Source: Gloeothece verrucosa PCC 7822
GTDB taxonomy: Bacteria; Cyanobacteriota; Cyanobacteriia; Cyanobacteriales; Microcystaceae
Assembly (NCBI RefSeq): GCF_000147335.1
Contig: NC_014501.1
Coordinates: forward strand, 1,178,001 to 1,242,000
Reading direction: 5' to 3'
Length of the DNA: 64,000 bases
A program made the translations under genes and the position numbers. Shown here piece after piece: positions 8,437 through 17,121 of this stretch. Numbering within the stretch: position 1 is the stretch's first letter; the number at the start of each line of letters is the position of its first letter. The notes under the pieces are model-generated. The model ran no database searches, was not told where the DNA came from, and saw nothing but the letters and a program-made list of their open reading frames with translations.

Positions 8437-9297
8437 TTGGTATATTATAATATCGCCTTATCTATATTTATACTGATTATCGTGTCTCAAAACCCTCAAA
8501 CTCCTTCTAATCCCAACTTTCTTGGAGCATTAGCTGGTTTAATCGGTATTTTAGGTATTTTCCTATACTTCACCGGTTGGATTTATCGCTGGTCTTATTT
8601 TGGCTATTTCGAACTAGAAATAATTAGCTTAAATTTCCCTCTAGAATCTTTTCTTATTGTTCCCATTCAAGTTTTTTTTGGAAATTTTATAACGACAATT
8701 AAAGCTTTATTTGCTATTATTATTACTCCATTTTTAATCAAATTTACTTTATGGTTACTCTCTCCTAATTCTAGTAATATTACCTTTTTAAAAAAATTAC
8801 ACCGTTGGATAATTTTTCAGAAACTTAGACAAATTATAGCCACTCTTTTTAATCAAATCTTCAAAGATTTAATTATTGTTAGTTGGCTTTTAATTGTATT
8901 ATTTTGGCTGGCTCAATCCCAAGGTTATCAAGATGCGCGGCGGGATGCCCTCAATTCAAGTTCTACTCTTTCGGTTGTAGCTGTAGTCAGTTCTAATGAG
9001 AAATTAGCATTAGGTCGTCAATTAGATGATATATTTGCTGACCCTTCTTTAAAAGGCTATAGAATTATTGGAGATCAAGAATTATTTGATAAAATTCGCG
9101 GACGAGAACTTAACGATACCACTAACCCAAATCAACCCATTGTTTGGCGCTTATTATTACAAACCGATTCATGGGTTTATATTTTTCCGGCTTTACCTCC
9201 TAATAGTAAATCCAATCAACGCCCACCCGTTTTAGCCATTAGTACCGCCGATGGTCGCATACAATTTTTAATTCTCTCTCGTCCCAAAATGAACTAA
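8437..9297 (+). CDS. Membrane protein of unknown function
   Basis: Up to 286 residues. Four hydrophobic stretches are visible (about residues 1-16, 30-50, 85-108 and 148-163), followed by a soluble C-terminal domain of about 120 residues (ADPSLKGYRIIGDQELFDKI, then strands). No known domain is recognised. The start is uncertain: the frame opens at a TTG at 8437 without a clear ribosome site; a GTG at 8482 would remove the first hydrophobic stretch. It is divergent from the secreted protein/CHAT unit with about 105 bases between them, so the two sides may share a promoter region. Confidence 0.6.
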   Translation: MVYYNIALSIFILIIVSQNPQTPSNPNFLGALAGLIGILGIFLYFTGWIYRWSYFGYFELEIISLNFPLESFLIVPIQVFFGNFITTIKALFAIIITPFLIKFTLWLLSPNSSNITFLKKLHRWIIFQKLRQIIATLFNQIFKDLIIVSWLLIVLFWLAQSQGYQDARRDALNSSSTLSVVAVVSSNEKLALGRQLDDIFADPSLKGYRIIGDQELFDKIRGRELNDTTNPNQPIVWRLLLQTDSWVYIFPALPPNSKSNQRPPVLAISTADGRIQFLILSRPKMN

Positions 9298-9330
9298 AAT
9301 ATGTTATAATTACAATGATTTATTAATTAT

Positions 9331-9651
9331 TTAACTATCAACTATCGTAGCTTTTCCTTTAGCAACTGTAGGTAAAATAGCTAAAACCTTTGGAACTAAA
9401 GGCTTTAGATCAGCCAAACGATTAGATGGTGCTTGTAAAACAATTACAGAAAGATCAAACTGAGACAGATTTTGTTGAAACGGCAAATTTCGATCAACTG
9501 TAATAAAAACATCATACTCGGCTTCTGCAAGACTAAGAAGTTGGCCATTTTTGATTCCTGCCCATCCCATCTGTGGAACCGTTTTTACTTCATATTCGAC
9601 AAACTCTCGCGCCAGCTTGCGATCAATGCACTCATCTAAAAGGATCTTCAT
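9331..9651 (-). CDS. DUF5615 family PIN-like protein (putative toxin)
   Basis: A 106-residue protein. It starts MKILLDECIDRKLA and continues with a DVFITVDRNLPFQQNL motif around residues 47-62. This is the pattern of DUF5615 PIN-like proteins: the conserved acidic residues (Asp6, Asp48, Asp53) are those expected for a metal-dependent nuclease centre. The gene begins one base after the stop of a DUF433 gene, which is the usual order for this toxin-antitoxin-like pair. Nuclease activity and toxicity are inferred from the PIN fold and the pairing, not demonstrated for this family member. Confidence 0.78.
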   Translation of the reverse strand: MKILLDECIDRKLAREFVEYEVKTVPQMGWAGIKNGQLLSLAEAEYDVFITVDRNLPFQQNLSQFDLSVIVLQAPSNRLADLKPLVPKVLAILPTVAKGKATIVDS

Positions 9652-9652
9652 G

Positions 9653-9871
9653 TTATGCCGCCATGTTTATAAGCCGCTTTCCCGCCTCTTCAAGCAAGGC
9701 AATAACCTGCTCTCTCGTCACGGTGGGAAATCCATCCAAAAAATCATCAATTGATTCTCCGGCTTTGAGATAGTCCAAAAGCGTCTGCACCGGAACTCTA
9801 GTACCCGTAAAAACCGGAGTTCCACTCATTATTTCCGGGGATCTGCTAATGATGGGGGAGTCTTTCAGCAT
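9653..9871 (-). CDS. DUF433 family protein (putative antitoxin of the DUF5615 pair)
   Basis: A 72-residue protein with the DUF433 signature ISRSPEIMSGTPVFTGTRVP (residues 8-27), a helix-turn-helix-like core, and VTREQVIALLEEA near the end. DUF433 proteins commonly precede DUF5615 PIN-like proteins and are taken to be DNA-binding antitoxins. The stop codon is separated from the downstream start by one base, which points to translational coupling. The pair is complete and lies between an unrelated membrane protein and murA. Confidence 0.8.
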   Translation of the reverse strand: MLKDSPIISRSPEIMSGTPVFTGTRVPVQTLLDYLKAGESIDDFLDGFPTVTREQVIALLEEAGKRLINMAA

Positions 9872-10042
9872 AAGTTTTCGACCTCTTGGTTCGATGTTTA
9901 TAGTTAATCGCCCGTGATAATTACAATTGTTTGTAATTTACTAATACATTAACTATAAAGGATATTTGAAATTCAAATTAGGTTATAGGTAATAGGAGGC
10001 GGGTTAAAAAACCCAACACCTAAAACCTCACACCTACTTAAA

Positions 10043-11353
10043 CTAAACCCGTTGTAAATTAGCGCCTAATTGTCGGAGTTTATCCTCTATATTTTCATAA
10101 CCCCGATCTAAATGATGCAATCCTTGAACAACGGTTTTACCTCTCGCCGCTAACCCTGCCAAAACCAAGGCGGCAGAAGCTCTCAAATCAGTCGCCATCA
10201 CCGGCGCACCCGAGAGGAAAGGAACGCCCTTGACTACTGCGACATTTCCTTTAACTTTAATATCAGCGCCCATGCGTTGTAACTCAGCCACATGGCGTAA
10301 ACGGTTCTCGAATACCGTTTCTGTCACCATACTATTGCCCTCACTCTTGGTAAGTAACGCCATAAACTGAGCTTGCATATCGGTGGGAAAACCAGGATAG
10401 GGTAGGGTTTCAATATCTGTTGCCCGCAATTCCCCAGGAACCAGCCGCAGCCGCTTATAATCCTCAAGAATTACGTTACAACCAACTTCTTTCAATTTGG
10501 CAATCACAGGACTTAAATGTTCAGGAATCACCGGATATAGACTAATAGGAGAGTGGGTAATGGCACCCGCTACCAAAAACGTGCCGGCTTCGATACGATC
10601 AGGGATAATCGGGTAATCTGTGCTATGTAAACGCTCAACCCCAGAGACAATAATAGTATTCGTCCCTGCTCCCCGAATTTTCGCCCCCATTGAGCGGCAG
10701 AAATTCGCTAAATCTTCTACTTCCGGTTCTTGTGCCGCATTGCCGATGGTGGTTTCTCCTTCGGCTAGGGTCGCCGCCATCATAATCGTTTCTGTGGCCC
10801 CTACACTAGGATAATCTAGGTAAATACTAGCTCCTTTTAGGCGGCGGCTACTTCCCTTCACATAAGCATGAACAATTCCATGTTCGATGGTTACCTCTGC
10901 TCCCATCGCTTGGAGTCCGCGCACATGAAGATCTACCGGCCTAGCACCAATAGCACAGCCGCCCGGTAAAGGCACTCTAGCAACCCCTAATCTCGCCAGC
11001 AATGGACCAATCACAAAGAAACTCGCTCTTAACTGAGAAACTAGGTCATAAGGCGCTTGGGTTTGCCCAATTTCGGTAGCATTGATTTCGAGGGTGTCTT
11101 GCTTCCTGTTAATTTTTACCCCCAAAGCCGCCAAAATTTGCACCATCCGCCCTACATCCATCAGAGAGGGAACGTTGCTAATGCGGCAATCATCCGAACA
11201 CAACAAAGTTCCCGCCATAATGGCTAAAGCAGAATTTTTTGCCCCACTGATCCTTACTTCTCCTTTTAAAGAAGTCGGACCCCAGATTTCTAAAACCGGG
11301 CTATCAGATTCCGTTAGGGCTTGAGAGTTGGTGGTAATATAAGTCTCTTTTAT
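10043..11353 (-). CDS. murA: UDP-N-acetylglucosamine 1-carboxyvinyltransferase (MurA), apparently ATA start
   Basis: First committed step of peptidoglycan synthesis: transfer of enolpyruvate from PEP to UDP-GlcNAc in the cytoplasm. The catalytic Cys lies in [13 protein letters not shown] (residue 133 in this numbering), and the family's Lys-Asn pair is in [10 protein letters not shown] (39-40). The first ATG in frame (11218) lies after that Lys-Asn pair and would give an enzyme lacking essential residues, so the true start is upstream. The frame is open back to a TAG at 11372-11374 and contains no ATG, GTG or TTG. A perfect AGGAGG (11362-11367) lies 8 bases before an ATA at 11353, giving (M)KETYITTNS... 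and 436 residues, a normal MurA length. An ATT at 11338 is a second choice. A sequencing error that turned ATG into ATA is possible. Confidence 0.9.
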   Translation of the reverse strand: MKETYITTNSQALTESDSPVLEIWGPTSLKGEVRISGAKNSALAIMAGTLLCSDDCRISNVPSLMDVGRMVQILAALGVKINRKQDTLEINATEIGQTQAPYDLVSQLRASFFVIGPLLARLGVARVPLPGGCAIGARPVDLHVRGLQAMGAEVTIEHGIVHAYVKGSSRRLKGASIYLDYPSVGATETIMMAATLAEGETTIGNAAQEPEVEDLANFCRSMGAKIRGAGTNTIIVSGVERLHSTDYPIIPDRIEAGTFLVAGAITHSPISLYPVIPEHLSPVIAKLKEVGCNVILEDYKRLRLVPGELRATDIETLPYPGFPTDMQAQFMALLTKSEGNSMVTETVFENRLRHVAELQRMGADIKVKGNVAVVKGVPFLSGAPVMATDLRASAALVLAGLAARGKTVVQGLHHLDRGYENIEDKLRQLGANLQRV

Positions 11354-11361
11354 GGCTTTAT

Positions 11362-11367
11362 CCTCCT
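11362..11367 (-). promoter_or_regulatory. Strong ribosome binding site fixing the murA start
   Basis: AGGAGG on the minus strand, 8 bases before ATA (11353-11351). No standard start codon lies in the right frame between it and the conserved Lys-Asn motif. This site is the main reason for placing the murA start at the ATA. Confidence 0.75.
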
Positions 11368-11453
11368 GAAACTAAATAATATTATCAGATTTTGAATAAA
11401 TTCGCTTTTGATTCTACCTGAAAGTTTAAAAATGTCTAGCTTCTTTTTCAGAG

Positions 11454-11482
11454 TTGACAAATTTCTTTTAATCAGTCATAAT
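11454..11482 (+). promoter_or_regulatory. Sigma-70-type promoter of tRNA-Leu
   Basis: A TTGACA box (11454-11459), a 17-base spacer and CATAAT (11477-11482) precede the tRNA by about 24 bases. Box sequence and spacing fit a housekeeping promoter. The region also separates the tRNA from the divergent murA gene. Confidence 0.7.
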
Positions 11483-11505
11483 GATAATTTGTGGGTAGAA
11501 ATCAA

Positions 11506-11589
11506 GCGGAACTGGCGGAATTGGTAGACGCGCTAGATTCAGGTTCTAGTGTTCGCAAGGACTTCCGGGTTCAAGTCCCGGGTTCCGCA
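11506..11589 (+). tRNA. tRNA-Leu (anticodon CAG)
   Basis: An 84-base class II tRNA. The acceptor stem is GCGGAAC paired with GTTCCGC, with discriminator A. The anticodon stem CTAGA/TCTAG encloses the loop TTCAGGT, giving anticodon CAG at 11540-11542 (reads CUG). A long variable arm (GTGTTCGCAAGGAC region) and a TTCAAGT T-loop are present. There is no intron, unlike the cyanobacterial tRNA-Leu(UAA). CCA is not encoded. Confidence 0.97.
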
Positions 11590-11598
11590 TCCTCAAAG

Positions 11599-11646
11599 CA
11601 AAAGTAACAATCAAGAATTAAAAACTTGAGAACTTTTGTTTTTTTT
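11599..11646 (+). terminator. Intrinsic terminator after tRNA-Leu
   Basis: CAAAAGT (11599-11605) pairs with ACTTTTG (11632-11638), with an inner stem TCAAG (11611) / CTTGA (11625), followed by eight T bases. It ends 17 bases before the methyltransferase ATG, so that gene either needs its own promoter or depends on read-through. Confidence 0.75.
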
Positions 11647-11663
11647 AGTGCCAGGTCAGACTC

Positions 11664-12458
11664 ATGATCACCAGCTTGCAGAATCCTCTCGTGAAACAGA
11701 TGCGTAAATTACATCGTGCCAAAGGAAGGCGGGAGCAAAATCTGTTTTTAATAGAGGGAACGCACTTACTCGAGACGGCCTGTAAAGTAAAGAGTTCCCT
11801 GATGGTAGTTTGTTGTACGCCAGACTGGCAAAATCGTTATCCTCAACTGTGGGAGTTAGCAAGCCAAAAAGCCCAACGAGCGGAAATTGTCACCCCAGAA
11901 ATTTTAGCCGCCATGACTACCACCGTCAATCCCGATGGAGTAGTGGCAAGTGCGGCTCGCATCAGTAACCCAACAGAACTCATTTCTCCTTTATCCCTAG
12001 GCTTAGTGCTAGAACAATTACAAGACCCCGGCAATTTAGGTACAATTATTCGCACAGCCGTAGCAACAGAGGTAGAAGGATTATGGTTAAGTGACGATAG
12101 CGTCGATGTGGATAATCCTAAAGTGTTGCGAGCATCAGCCGGTGAGTGGTTTCGCGTACCGATGAGAGTTAGCCAAAATTTACCTCAAGTTATTGAAGAT
12201 TATAAAAGCCAAAATGTTCAAGTTATAGCGACTTTGCCGCAAGGAACTAAAACTTATTGGGAAATCGATTTTACCCGTCCTACTTTGATTTTAATGGGGA
12301 ATGAGGGAGCAGGATTAAGTGATGAGTTGATTTCTCTGGCTGATATTGGGGTAAATATTCCTTTGGGAGGAGGCGTAGAGTCATTGAATGTGGCGATAGC
12401 AACGGCTTTGTTATTATACGAAGCCAAACGACAAAGAGCAGTTAACCAAAAGACCTAA
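11664..12458 (+). CDS. TrmH/SpoU family RNA 2'-O-methyltransferase
   Basis: A 264-residue protein. The N-terminal substrate-binding part (residues 1-95) begins MITSLQNPLVKQMRKLHRAK, typical of 23S rRNA methyltransferases of the RlmB/TsnR-like group. The SpoU domain (about 108-255) shows the three knotted-fold motifs: LEQLQDPGNLGTIIRTA (motif 1), LILMGNEGAGLSDEL (motif 2) and IPLGGGVESLNVAIATALL (motif 3). It methylates a ribose 2'-OH using S-adenosylmethionine. The exact rRNA or tRNA site cannot be told from sequence alone. It lies directly downstream of the tRNA-Leu terminator. Confidence 0.9.
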   Translation: MITSLQNPLVKQMRKLHRAKGRREQNLFLIEGTHLLETACKVKSSLMVVCCTPDWQNRYPQLWELASQKAQRAEIVTPEILAAMTTTVNPDGVVASAARISNPTELISPLSLGLVLEQLQDPGNLGTIIRTAVATEVEGLWLSDDSVDVDNPKVLRASAGEWFRVPMRVSQNLPQVIEDYKSQNVQVIATLPQGTKTYWEIDFTRPTLILMGNEGAGLSDELISLADIGVNIPLGGGVESLNVAIATALLLYEAKRQRAVNQKT

Positions 12459-12600
12459 ACAACTTTCAGGGTGGGTAAAACTAGAGAAGTGATCCCCCAG
12501 AACCCAAAATTCTCGCTTCCAGAGTGCCCCCACCATTAACCACTGACTAAGGACTAATTTGGTACAGTAGTGAAAGTGATTTTTGCCCTCATATATCTGG

Positions 12601-13983
12601 ATGAACATATTACCGTCAATACCTTTTAGTTCTTTAGAATGGACTCCCTTACCTCTATTAGCAACTGCAACTGAAGCTGAAAGCAGTTCTTTAATTATTG
12701 CCGCCGTTTTGCTCAGTTTAGTGGTTATTTATTTTGCCAGTAAACTCGGCGGAGAAATTTGTGTCAGAATCAACCTACCCCCAGTCTTAGGGGAATTAGT
12801 CGGAGGGGTGATTATTGGTGTTTCTGTATTACATTTATTAGTTTTTCCAGAAGGGGGAGCATCCGCGAGTGACTCGATGCTCATACAATTTTTACTGGCT
12901 ACCTCTGAACTAACACCGGAAGCCGCCTCATCAGTTTTTGCTACTTCTAGTGAAGTGATTAGCGTCCTCTCAGAACTCGGCGTAGTGATTTTATTATTGG
13001 AAATTGGCATCGAATCTGACCTTAAAGAATTAATTCGCGTCGGGCCTCAAGCCGCTATCGTCGCTGTGGTGGGTGTGGTTGCGCCTTTTGCCACCGGAAC
13101 CGCCGGACTGATTTATTTTTTCAACGTTGCTGCTATCCCCGCTATTTTTGCCGGTGCAGCCTTAACCGCCACCAGTATCGGGATTACAGCCAAGGTTTTA
13201 GCAGAAATTGGTCGTCTAAGTTCTAAAGAAGGTCAAATTATCATTGGAGCCGCCGTTCTAGACGATATTTTAGGAATAGTGGTCTTAGCTGTCGTGGCCA
13301 GTTTGGTCAAAACCGGTAAAATAGAAATCTTCAATGTAGTTTATTTAATCATTAGCGCAGGAGCATTTCTGATTGGGGCGATCGTGATTGGTCGTTTTTT
13401 GAGTCCTTATTTCGTCAAGTTAGTCAATGAAATGAAAACGAGAGGGCAATTATTATTGGCGGGTTTGATCTTTGCTTTTATCCTCTCTTACATTGCTCAA
13501 GTCATTCAACTAGAAGCAATTTTAGGCTCATTTACTGCCGGTTTAGTGCTGGCCGAAACAGAAAAACGCTCAGAATTAGCCGATCAAGTCATACCGGTTG
13601 CTGACATTTTTGTGCCCATTTTCTTTGTTTGTGTAGGGGCAAAAACCGACTTAAGTGTCTTAAATCCAGCCATTCCGAGCAATCGAGAAGGCTTAATTAT
13701 TGCAGCATTTTTAATTGTGGTAGCAATTGTGGGTAAAGTGATCACCGGCTTTACAGTCTTCGGACAGCCAGACATAAACCGTTTAGCCATTGGGGTTGGG
13801 ATGATTCCTCGGGGCGAAGTGGGTTTAGTATTTGCTGGAGTCGGATCAGCGAGTGGGGCCCTTTCGCCTTCTACAGACGCAGCCATTATTATGATGGTGA
13901 TCCTCACGACTTTTTTAGCACCTCCCTTATTACGAGTGGTCTTTAAAGAACCAAAAGTAACCCTCGAAGAACAGTCTAATTAA
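12601..13983 (+). CDS. nhaS3: CPA2 cation:proton antiporter, NhaS3-like
   Basis: About 460 residues with 11-13 hydrophobic helices. Its length and sequence fit the NapA/NhaS3 group of CPA2 antiporters. Synechocystis NhaS3 is an essential thylakoid Na+/H+ antiporter with a similar length. The family's ion-binding region is recognisable at AAVLDDILGIVVLA (about residue 215), with the double Asp expected for electrogenic exchange. The ATG at 12601 is chosen; the frame also opens with a TTG 18 bases upstream, but neither has a strong ribosome site. A terminator-like hairpin follows at 14091. The equivalence to NhaS3 is inferred from similarity, not tested. Confidence 0.82.
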   Translation: MNILPSIPFSSLEWTPLPLLATATEAESSSLIIAAVLLSLVVIYFASKLGGEICVRINLPPVLGELVGGVIIGVSVLHLLVFPEGGASASDSMLIQFLLATSELTPEAASSVFATSSEVISVLSELGVVILLLEIGIESDLKELIRVGPQAAIVAVVGVVAPFATGTAGLIYFFNVAAIPAIFAGAALTATSIGITAKVLAEIGRLSSKEGQIIIGAAVLDDILGIVVLAVVASLVKTGKIEIFNVVYLIISAGAFLIGAIVIGRFLSPYFVKLVNEMKTRGQLLLAGLIFAFILSYIAQVIQLEAILGSFTAGLVLAETEKRSELADQVIPVADIFVPIFFVCVGAKTDLSVLNPAIPSNREGLIIAAFLIVVAIVGKVITGFTVFGQPDINRLAIGVGMIPRGEVGLVFAGVGSASGALSPSTDAAIIMMVILTTFLAPPLLRVVFKEPKVTLEEQSN

Positions 13984-14049
13984 GTTAACAGTTAACAGTT
14001 AAGACAAATGACTAATAACTAATGACTAATAACTAATGACTAATGACTC
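13984..14049. repeat. Heptamer tandem repeats (STRR-type) behind the antiporter gene
   Basis: Two adjacent arrays with a 7-base period: GTTAACA, GTTAACA, GTTAAGA (13984-14004), then six or so ACTAATG/ACTAATA units (14011-14049). They follow the stop codon directly. Arrays of the same period but different unit occur at many gene ends in this window (see findings). Confidence 0.85.
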
Positions 14050-14090
14050 AAAACTGTTGAAACTTCAAAGTTCTTTTGTACGTCCCTCTC

Positions 14091-14118
14091 TTGATGGGTT
14101 AAGCCATCAGTTTTTTTT
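14091..14118 (+). terminator. Intrinsic terminator behind the antiporter gene
   Basis: TGATGG-GTTAAG-CCATCA stem-loop followed by G and a run of eight T bases: a classic rho-independent terminator shape. It sits between the antiporter gene and the amidase gene. Confidence 0.75.
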
Positions 14119-14168
14119 ATCTATGGTTAAGAAAAACCATTTTCACTTCTTAATAGGAGCCATCCGCC

Positions 14169-16115
14169 ATGCGACTTAAATGGTTACTACTCAGTTGTTT
14201 CAGTTTTCTTCTGTTTGCCTTACCGGCCCAAGCCGGAAAGTTAGTATTTTGGCGGTTTGAGTCTACCCAAAACCGACTGACTTTTACCACTGATGATCGG
14301 GTACAACCAAGAGCGCAGTTAATTCCTAATCCCACCCGCATAGTGATTGATCTACCTGGGATCGGCCTGGGTCGCCCTGGTGTTAATCAAACCATTGGGG
14401 GAGCGATTCGAGAGGTTAGAGTGGCACAATTTAATGCTCAAACCGCCCGTTTAGTGATTGAATTAGCACCGGGCTATACAGTTGATCCTAAACAAGTTAG
14501 GATTCGGGGGCTATCCCCTACCCAGTGGACAGTAGAACTTCCTACTCCAGAAAGAGTTGTTCAACAATCACCCCCGCCTTTTCCCTCGACTCCCTCGACT
14601 CCCCAATCATCTTTTCCTGACCCCCCAACTTCGCCATCTTATTCCAATTCCTCTTTGAATGATCCGCCGAGTGATCCAACGCCCACTCCAGAGGATAATA
14701 CTCAACCTTCCTCTACCCCTTCAGACTTTCAAGTCACTCGTAATGGATTAGTTGTGCGTCTTGATCGCAACGGCGAAGCGCGAAAAATACAGGTCAAACG
14801 CAGCCGTGATCGCAAAAGCATTAATATTGATCTACCCGGAGCTAGACTCACCTCTTCCCTAGCAGGTCAAACCCTACCCGTCAATCAATATACGATCGGC
14901 GATATTAAATTTGAGCAAAAATCTAACTCAACGGCTCGGATTACCTTAAATGTTTCCGATGATAGCCCAGAATGGCAGGCGATTTATACTCAAGGGGCAG
15001 TGGTACTGATTCCTAAAGGGGGGTTGAATAATCTCATGGGCAGCAGTTCTCCACCGCCTACAAGCACTTCTCCCGCCCCTACAAGCAGTTCTCCCGCCCC
15101 GACAAGCAGTTCTCGCCCTCCTAGGTCTTCTAGTTCCGTTAGCTCGACAATTGAGTCAGTTCAACTGTTCAATAACAACCAACTGGTTATCGAGGCCGAT
15201 CAAGGAATTCGAGGCAGTGGGAATTGGAATAGTCGCACAGGAGAGTATGAAATCCGCATTGTTAATGCTCAACTGGCCACGCGATTACGAGGTCCTCGGT
15301 TGAGCCGCAATAGTCCCATTTATCAATTGCGGATTCGTCAAGAAAGCCCCAATACGGCTGTGATTTTTGTTAAGCCGGCTTTGGGAATTCAATTGGGCGC
15401 TTTACGACAACTGAGTAACCAACAGTTAGCCATCGATATTCGTCCTGCCTCAGTGTCTCAAGTTCCCCCTTCTGTCTCTGCGCCTGAATCTATTCCGGTC
15501 CCCCCACCAGCCAATCCTTATAACCCACCGCCCACAAGCATTCCCTCCACTCCCTCGGGAAATATTCCTCAAGGCCGGACATTAGTGGTGATTGACCCCG
15601 GGCATGGGGGGAAAGATCCCGGAGCCATCGGCATTGGAGGATTACAAGAAAAAGATGTGATCTTGCCCATTTCTCAAGAAGTCGCGGCAATTTTACAGCA
15701 ACAAGGGGTGCAAGCCATGTTAACCCGTAATAGTGATTATTTTGTCACTCTCCAAGGACGGACCGATATGGCTAACCGCGCCGGAGCCGATTTATTTGTC
15801 AGTATTCATGCTAATGCCGTAGCCGGAGGACGTAGCAATATTAATGGGTTGGAAGTTTATTATTTTGGGAATCGTACATTAGCAGATACTATTCATCGGA
15901 ATATTCTTCGTAGTATTAATATTAGCGATCGCGGTGTCAGAGCGGCTAGATTTTATGTCCTGAGAACCGCGAGAATGCCCTCTACCTTGGTAGAAGTAGG
16001 TTTTGTCACCGGCAGTATAGATAATGCTTATCTTCGAGACCCAGGTTTTCGCAGCCAAATGGCACAGGCCATCGCTAGAGGTATTTTAGAATATATTCAA
16101 AGATACAAACTATAG
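14169..16115 (+). CDS. N-acetylmuramoyl-L-alanine amidase with AMIN domains
   Basis: A 648-residue periplasmic hydrolase that cleaves the amide bond between muramic acid and the stem peptide, needed for septum splitting and, in filamentous species, septal junctions. A signal peptide covers residues 1-22 (ends PAQA). AMIN domains lie at about 25-115, 185-285 and 325-430, joined by Pro/Ser-rich linkers; the third is the most diverged. The zinc amidase domain (Amidase_3) is at about 470-645, with ligands His in VIDPGHGGKDPGA, Glu in LQEKDVILP and His in VSIHANA, and the catalytic Glu in STLVEVGFVTG. The start is supported by TAGGAG upstream. Corresponds to AmiC-type amidases of cyanobacteria. 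murI follows 74 bases later on the same strand, giving a small cell-wall cluster. Confidence 0.92.
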   Translation: MRLKWLLLSCFSFLLFALPAQAGKLVFWRFESTQNRLTFTTDDRVQPRAQLIPNPTRIVIDLPGIGLGRPGVNQTIGGAIREVRVAQFNAQTARLVIELAPGYTVDPKQVRIRGLSPTQWTVELPTPERVVQQSPPPFPSTPSTPQSSFPDPPTSPSYSNSSLNDPPSDPTPTPEDNTQPSSTPSDFQVTRNGLVVRLDRNGEARKIQVKRSRDRKSINIDLPGARLTSSLAGQTLPVNQYTIGDIKFEQKSNSTARITLNVSDDSPEWQAIYTQGAVVLIPKGGLNNLMGSSSPPPTSTSPAPTSSSPAPTSSSRPPRSSSSVSSTIESVQLFNNNQLVIEADQGIRGSGNWNSRTGEYEIRIVNAQLATRLRGPRLSRNSPIYQLRIRQESPNTAVIFVKPALGIQLGALRQLSNQQLAIDIRPASVSQVPPSVSAPESIPVPPPANPYNPPPTSIPSTPSGNIPQGRTLVVIDPGHGGKDPGAIGIGGLQEKDVILPISQEVAAILQQQGVQAMLTRNSDYFVTLQGRTDMANRAGADLFVSIHANAVAGGRSNINGLEVYYFGNRTLADTIHRNILRSINISDRGVRAARFYVLRTARMPSTLVEVGFVTGSIDNAYLRDPGFRSQMAQAIARGILEYIQRYKL

Positions 16116-16189
16116 ATAATTTACGAGTTAAATTTTTCATGCTTCAATATCAACAAACGTTTTTTTTAAACTCCCATATTTCTTAATCC

Positions 16190-17026
16190 ATGAGAGAATT
16201 TCAACGTAGTCCTATTGGTATTTTTGATAGTGGTGTGGGCGGACTTACGGTTTTAAGGGAGCTATACCGACAGCTACCGAATGAATCTATTCTTTACTTC
16301 GCTGACACAGCCCGTCTTCCCTATGGTACTCGCAGTGCTGGGGAAATTTTAGAGTTTGTACGGGAAATTATGGATTGGATGACCGCTCAACAAGTGAAAA
16401 TGGTCATCATGGCTTGTAATACTAGCTCGGCATTAGCGCTAGACGCGGTTAGAGATGAGTTTGATGTGCCAGTTTTAGGGGTGATTTTACCGGGGGCTAG
16501 GGCGGCAGTACAAAAAGGTAAGCGTATCGGTGTAATTGCAACTCCGGCAACCGCCGCTTCTAATGCCTATCGTCAAGCTATTGAAGAAATTGTCCCTACA
16601 GCACAAGTTTGGCAGGTAGGTTGCCCTGAATTTGTCCCCTTGATTGAGCAAAATCGCATTTATGAACCATTAACCAAAGAGGTCGCTAAACAGTATTTAA
16701 AACCTCTATTACAACTCAAGATTGATACTCTGGTTTATGGTTGTACCCATTATCGACATTTAGAACCTTTATTTCGTCAAATTCTTCCCTCTTCAGTTCG
16801 CTTAGTTGACCCGGCTCGTTATGTCGTCTCGGCTGCTGAGAAGGAATTAGAATTACTCGGTTTAAAAAGCAATTTTCCTTCTGTACCTACTCGTTTTTGT
16901 GTTAGTGGTAATCCTGAAACCTTTGCGGTTCTTTCTCGTCAATGGCTCGGTTATATTCCCAAAGTTGAAAAAATTTATCTACCAGTGATCACCAGCACTT
17001 CTAGTCCTATACAAGTTTTAGAATAG
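16190..17026 (+). CDS. murI: Glutamate racemase
   Basis: A 278-residue cytoplasmic enzyme converting L- to D-glutamate for peptidoglycan stem peptides. The start reads IGIFDSGVGGLTVL (motif with the first Asp and Ser), both catalytic cysteines are present in MACNTSSALA (about residue 76) and YGCTHYRHLEP (about 187), each followed by Thr or Asn-Thr as in active racemases. Length is normal. It follows the amidase gene, so the two may be co-transcribed; both serve cell-wall metabolism. Confidence 0.95.
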   Translation: MREFQRSPIGIFDSGVGGLTVLRELYRQLPNESILYFADTARLPYGTRSAGEILEFVREIMDWMTAQQVKMVIMACNTSSALALDAVRDEFDVPVLGVILPGARAAVQKGKRIGVIATPATAASNAYRQAIEEIVPTAQVWQVGCPEFVPLIEQNRIYEPLTKEVAKQYLKPLLQLKIDTLVYGCTHYRHLEPLFRQILPSSVRLVDPARYVVSAAEKELELLGLKSNFPSVPTRFCVSGNPETFAVLSRQWLGYIPKVEKIYLPVITSTSSPIQVLE

Positions 17027-17121
17027 TTCCAACAGGGGTGGGTATTGCCCACCTTGATTACCCTAGGCAATACCAAAGCCTAGAAGCCCTGTATTTTTAA
17101 TCTTGTATTAAAACGACTATT

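Noticed and set aside
11506..11589. Group I intron in tRNA-Leu
   Set aside because: The tRNA is CAG, contiguous and 84 bases long; the cyanobacterial intron resides in tRNA-Leu(UAA).
13584..13907. Minus-strand ORF of 107 codons inside the antiporter gene
   Set aside because: Low-complexity antisense shadow of a conserved membrane protein gene.
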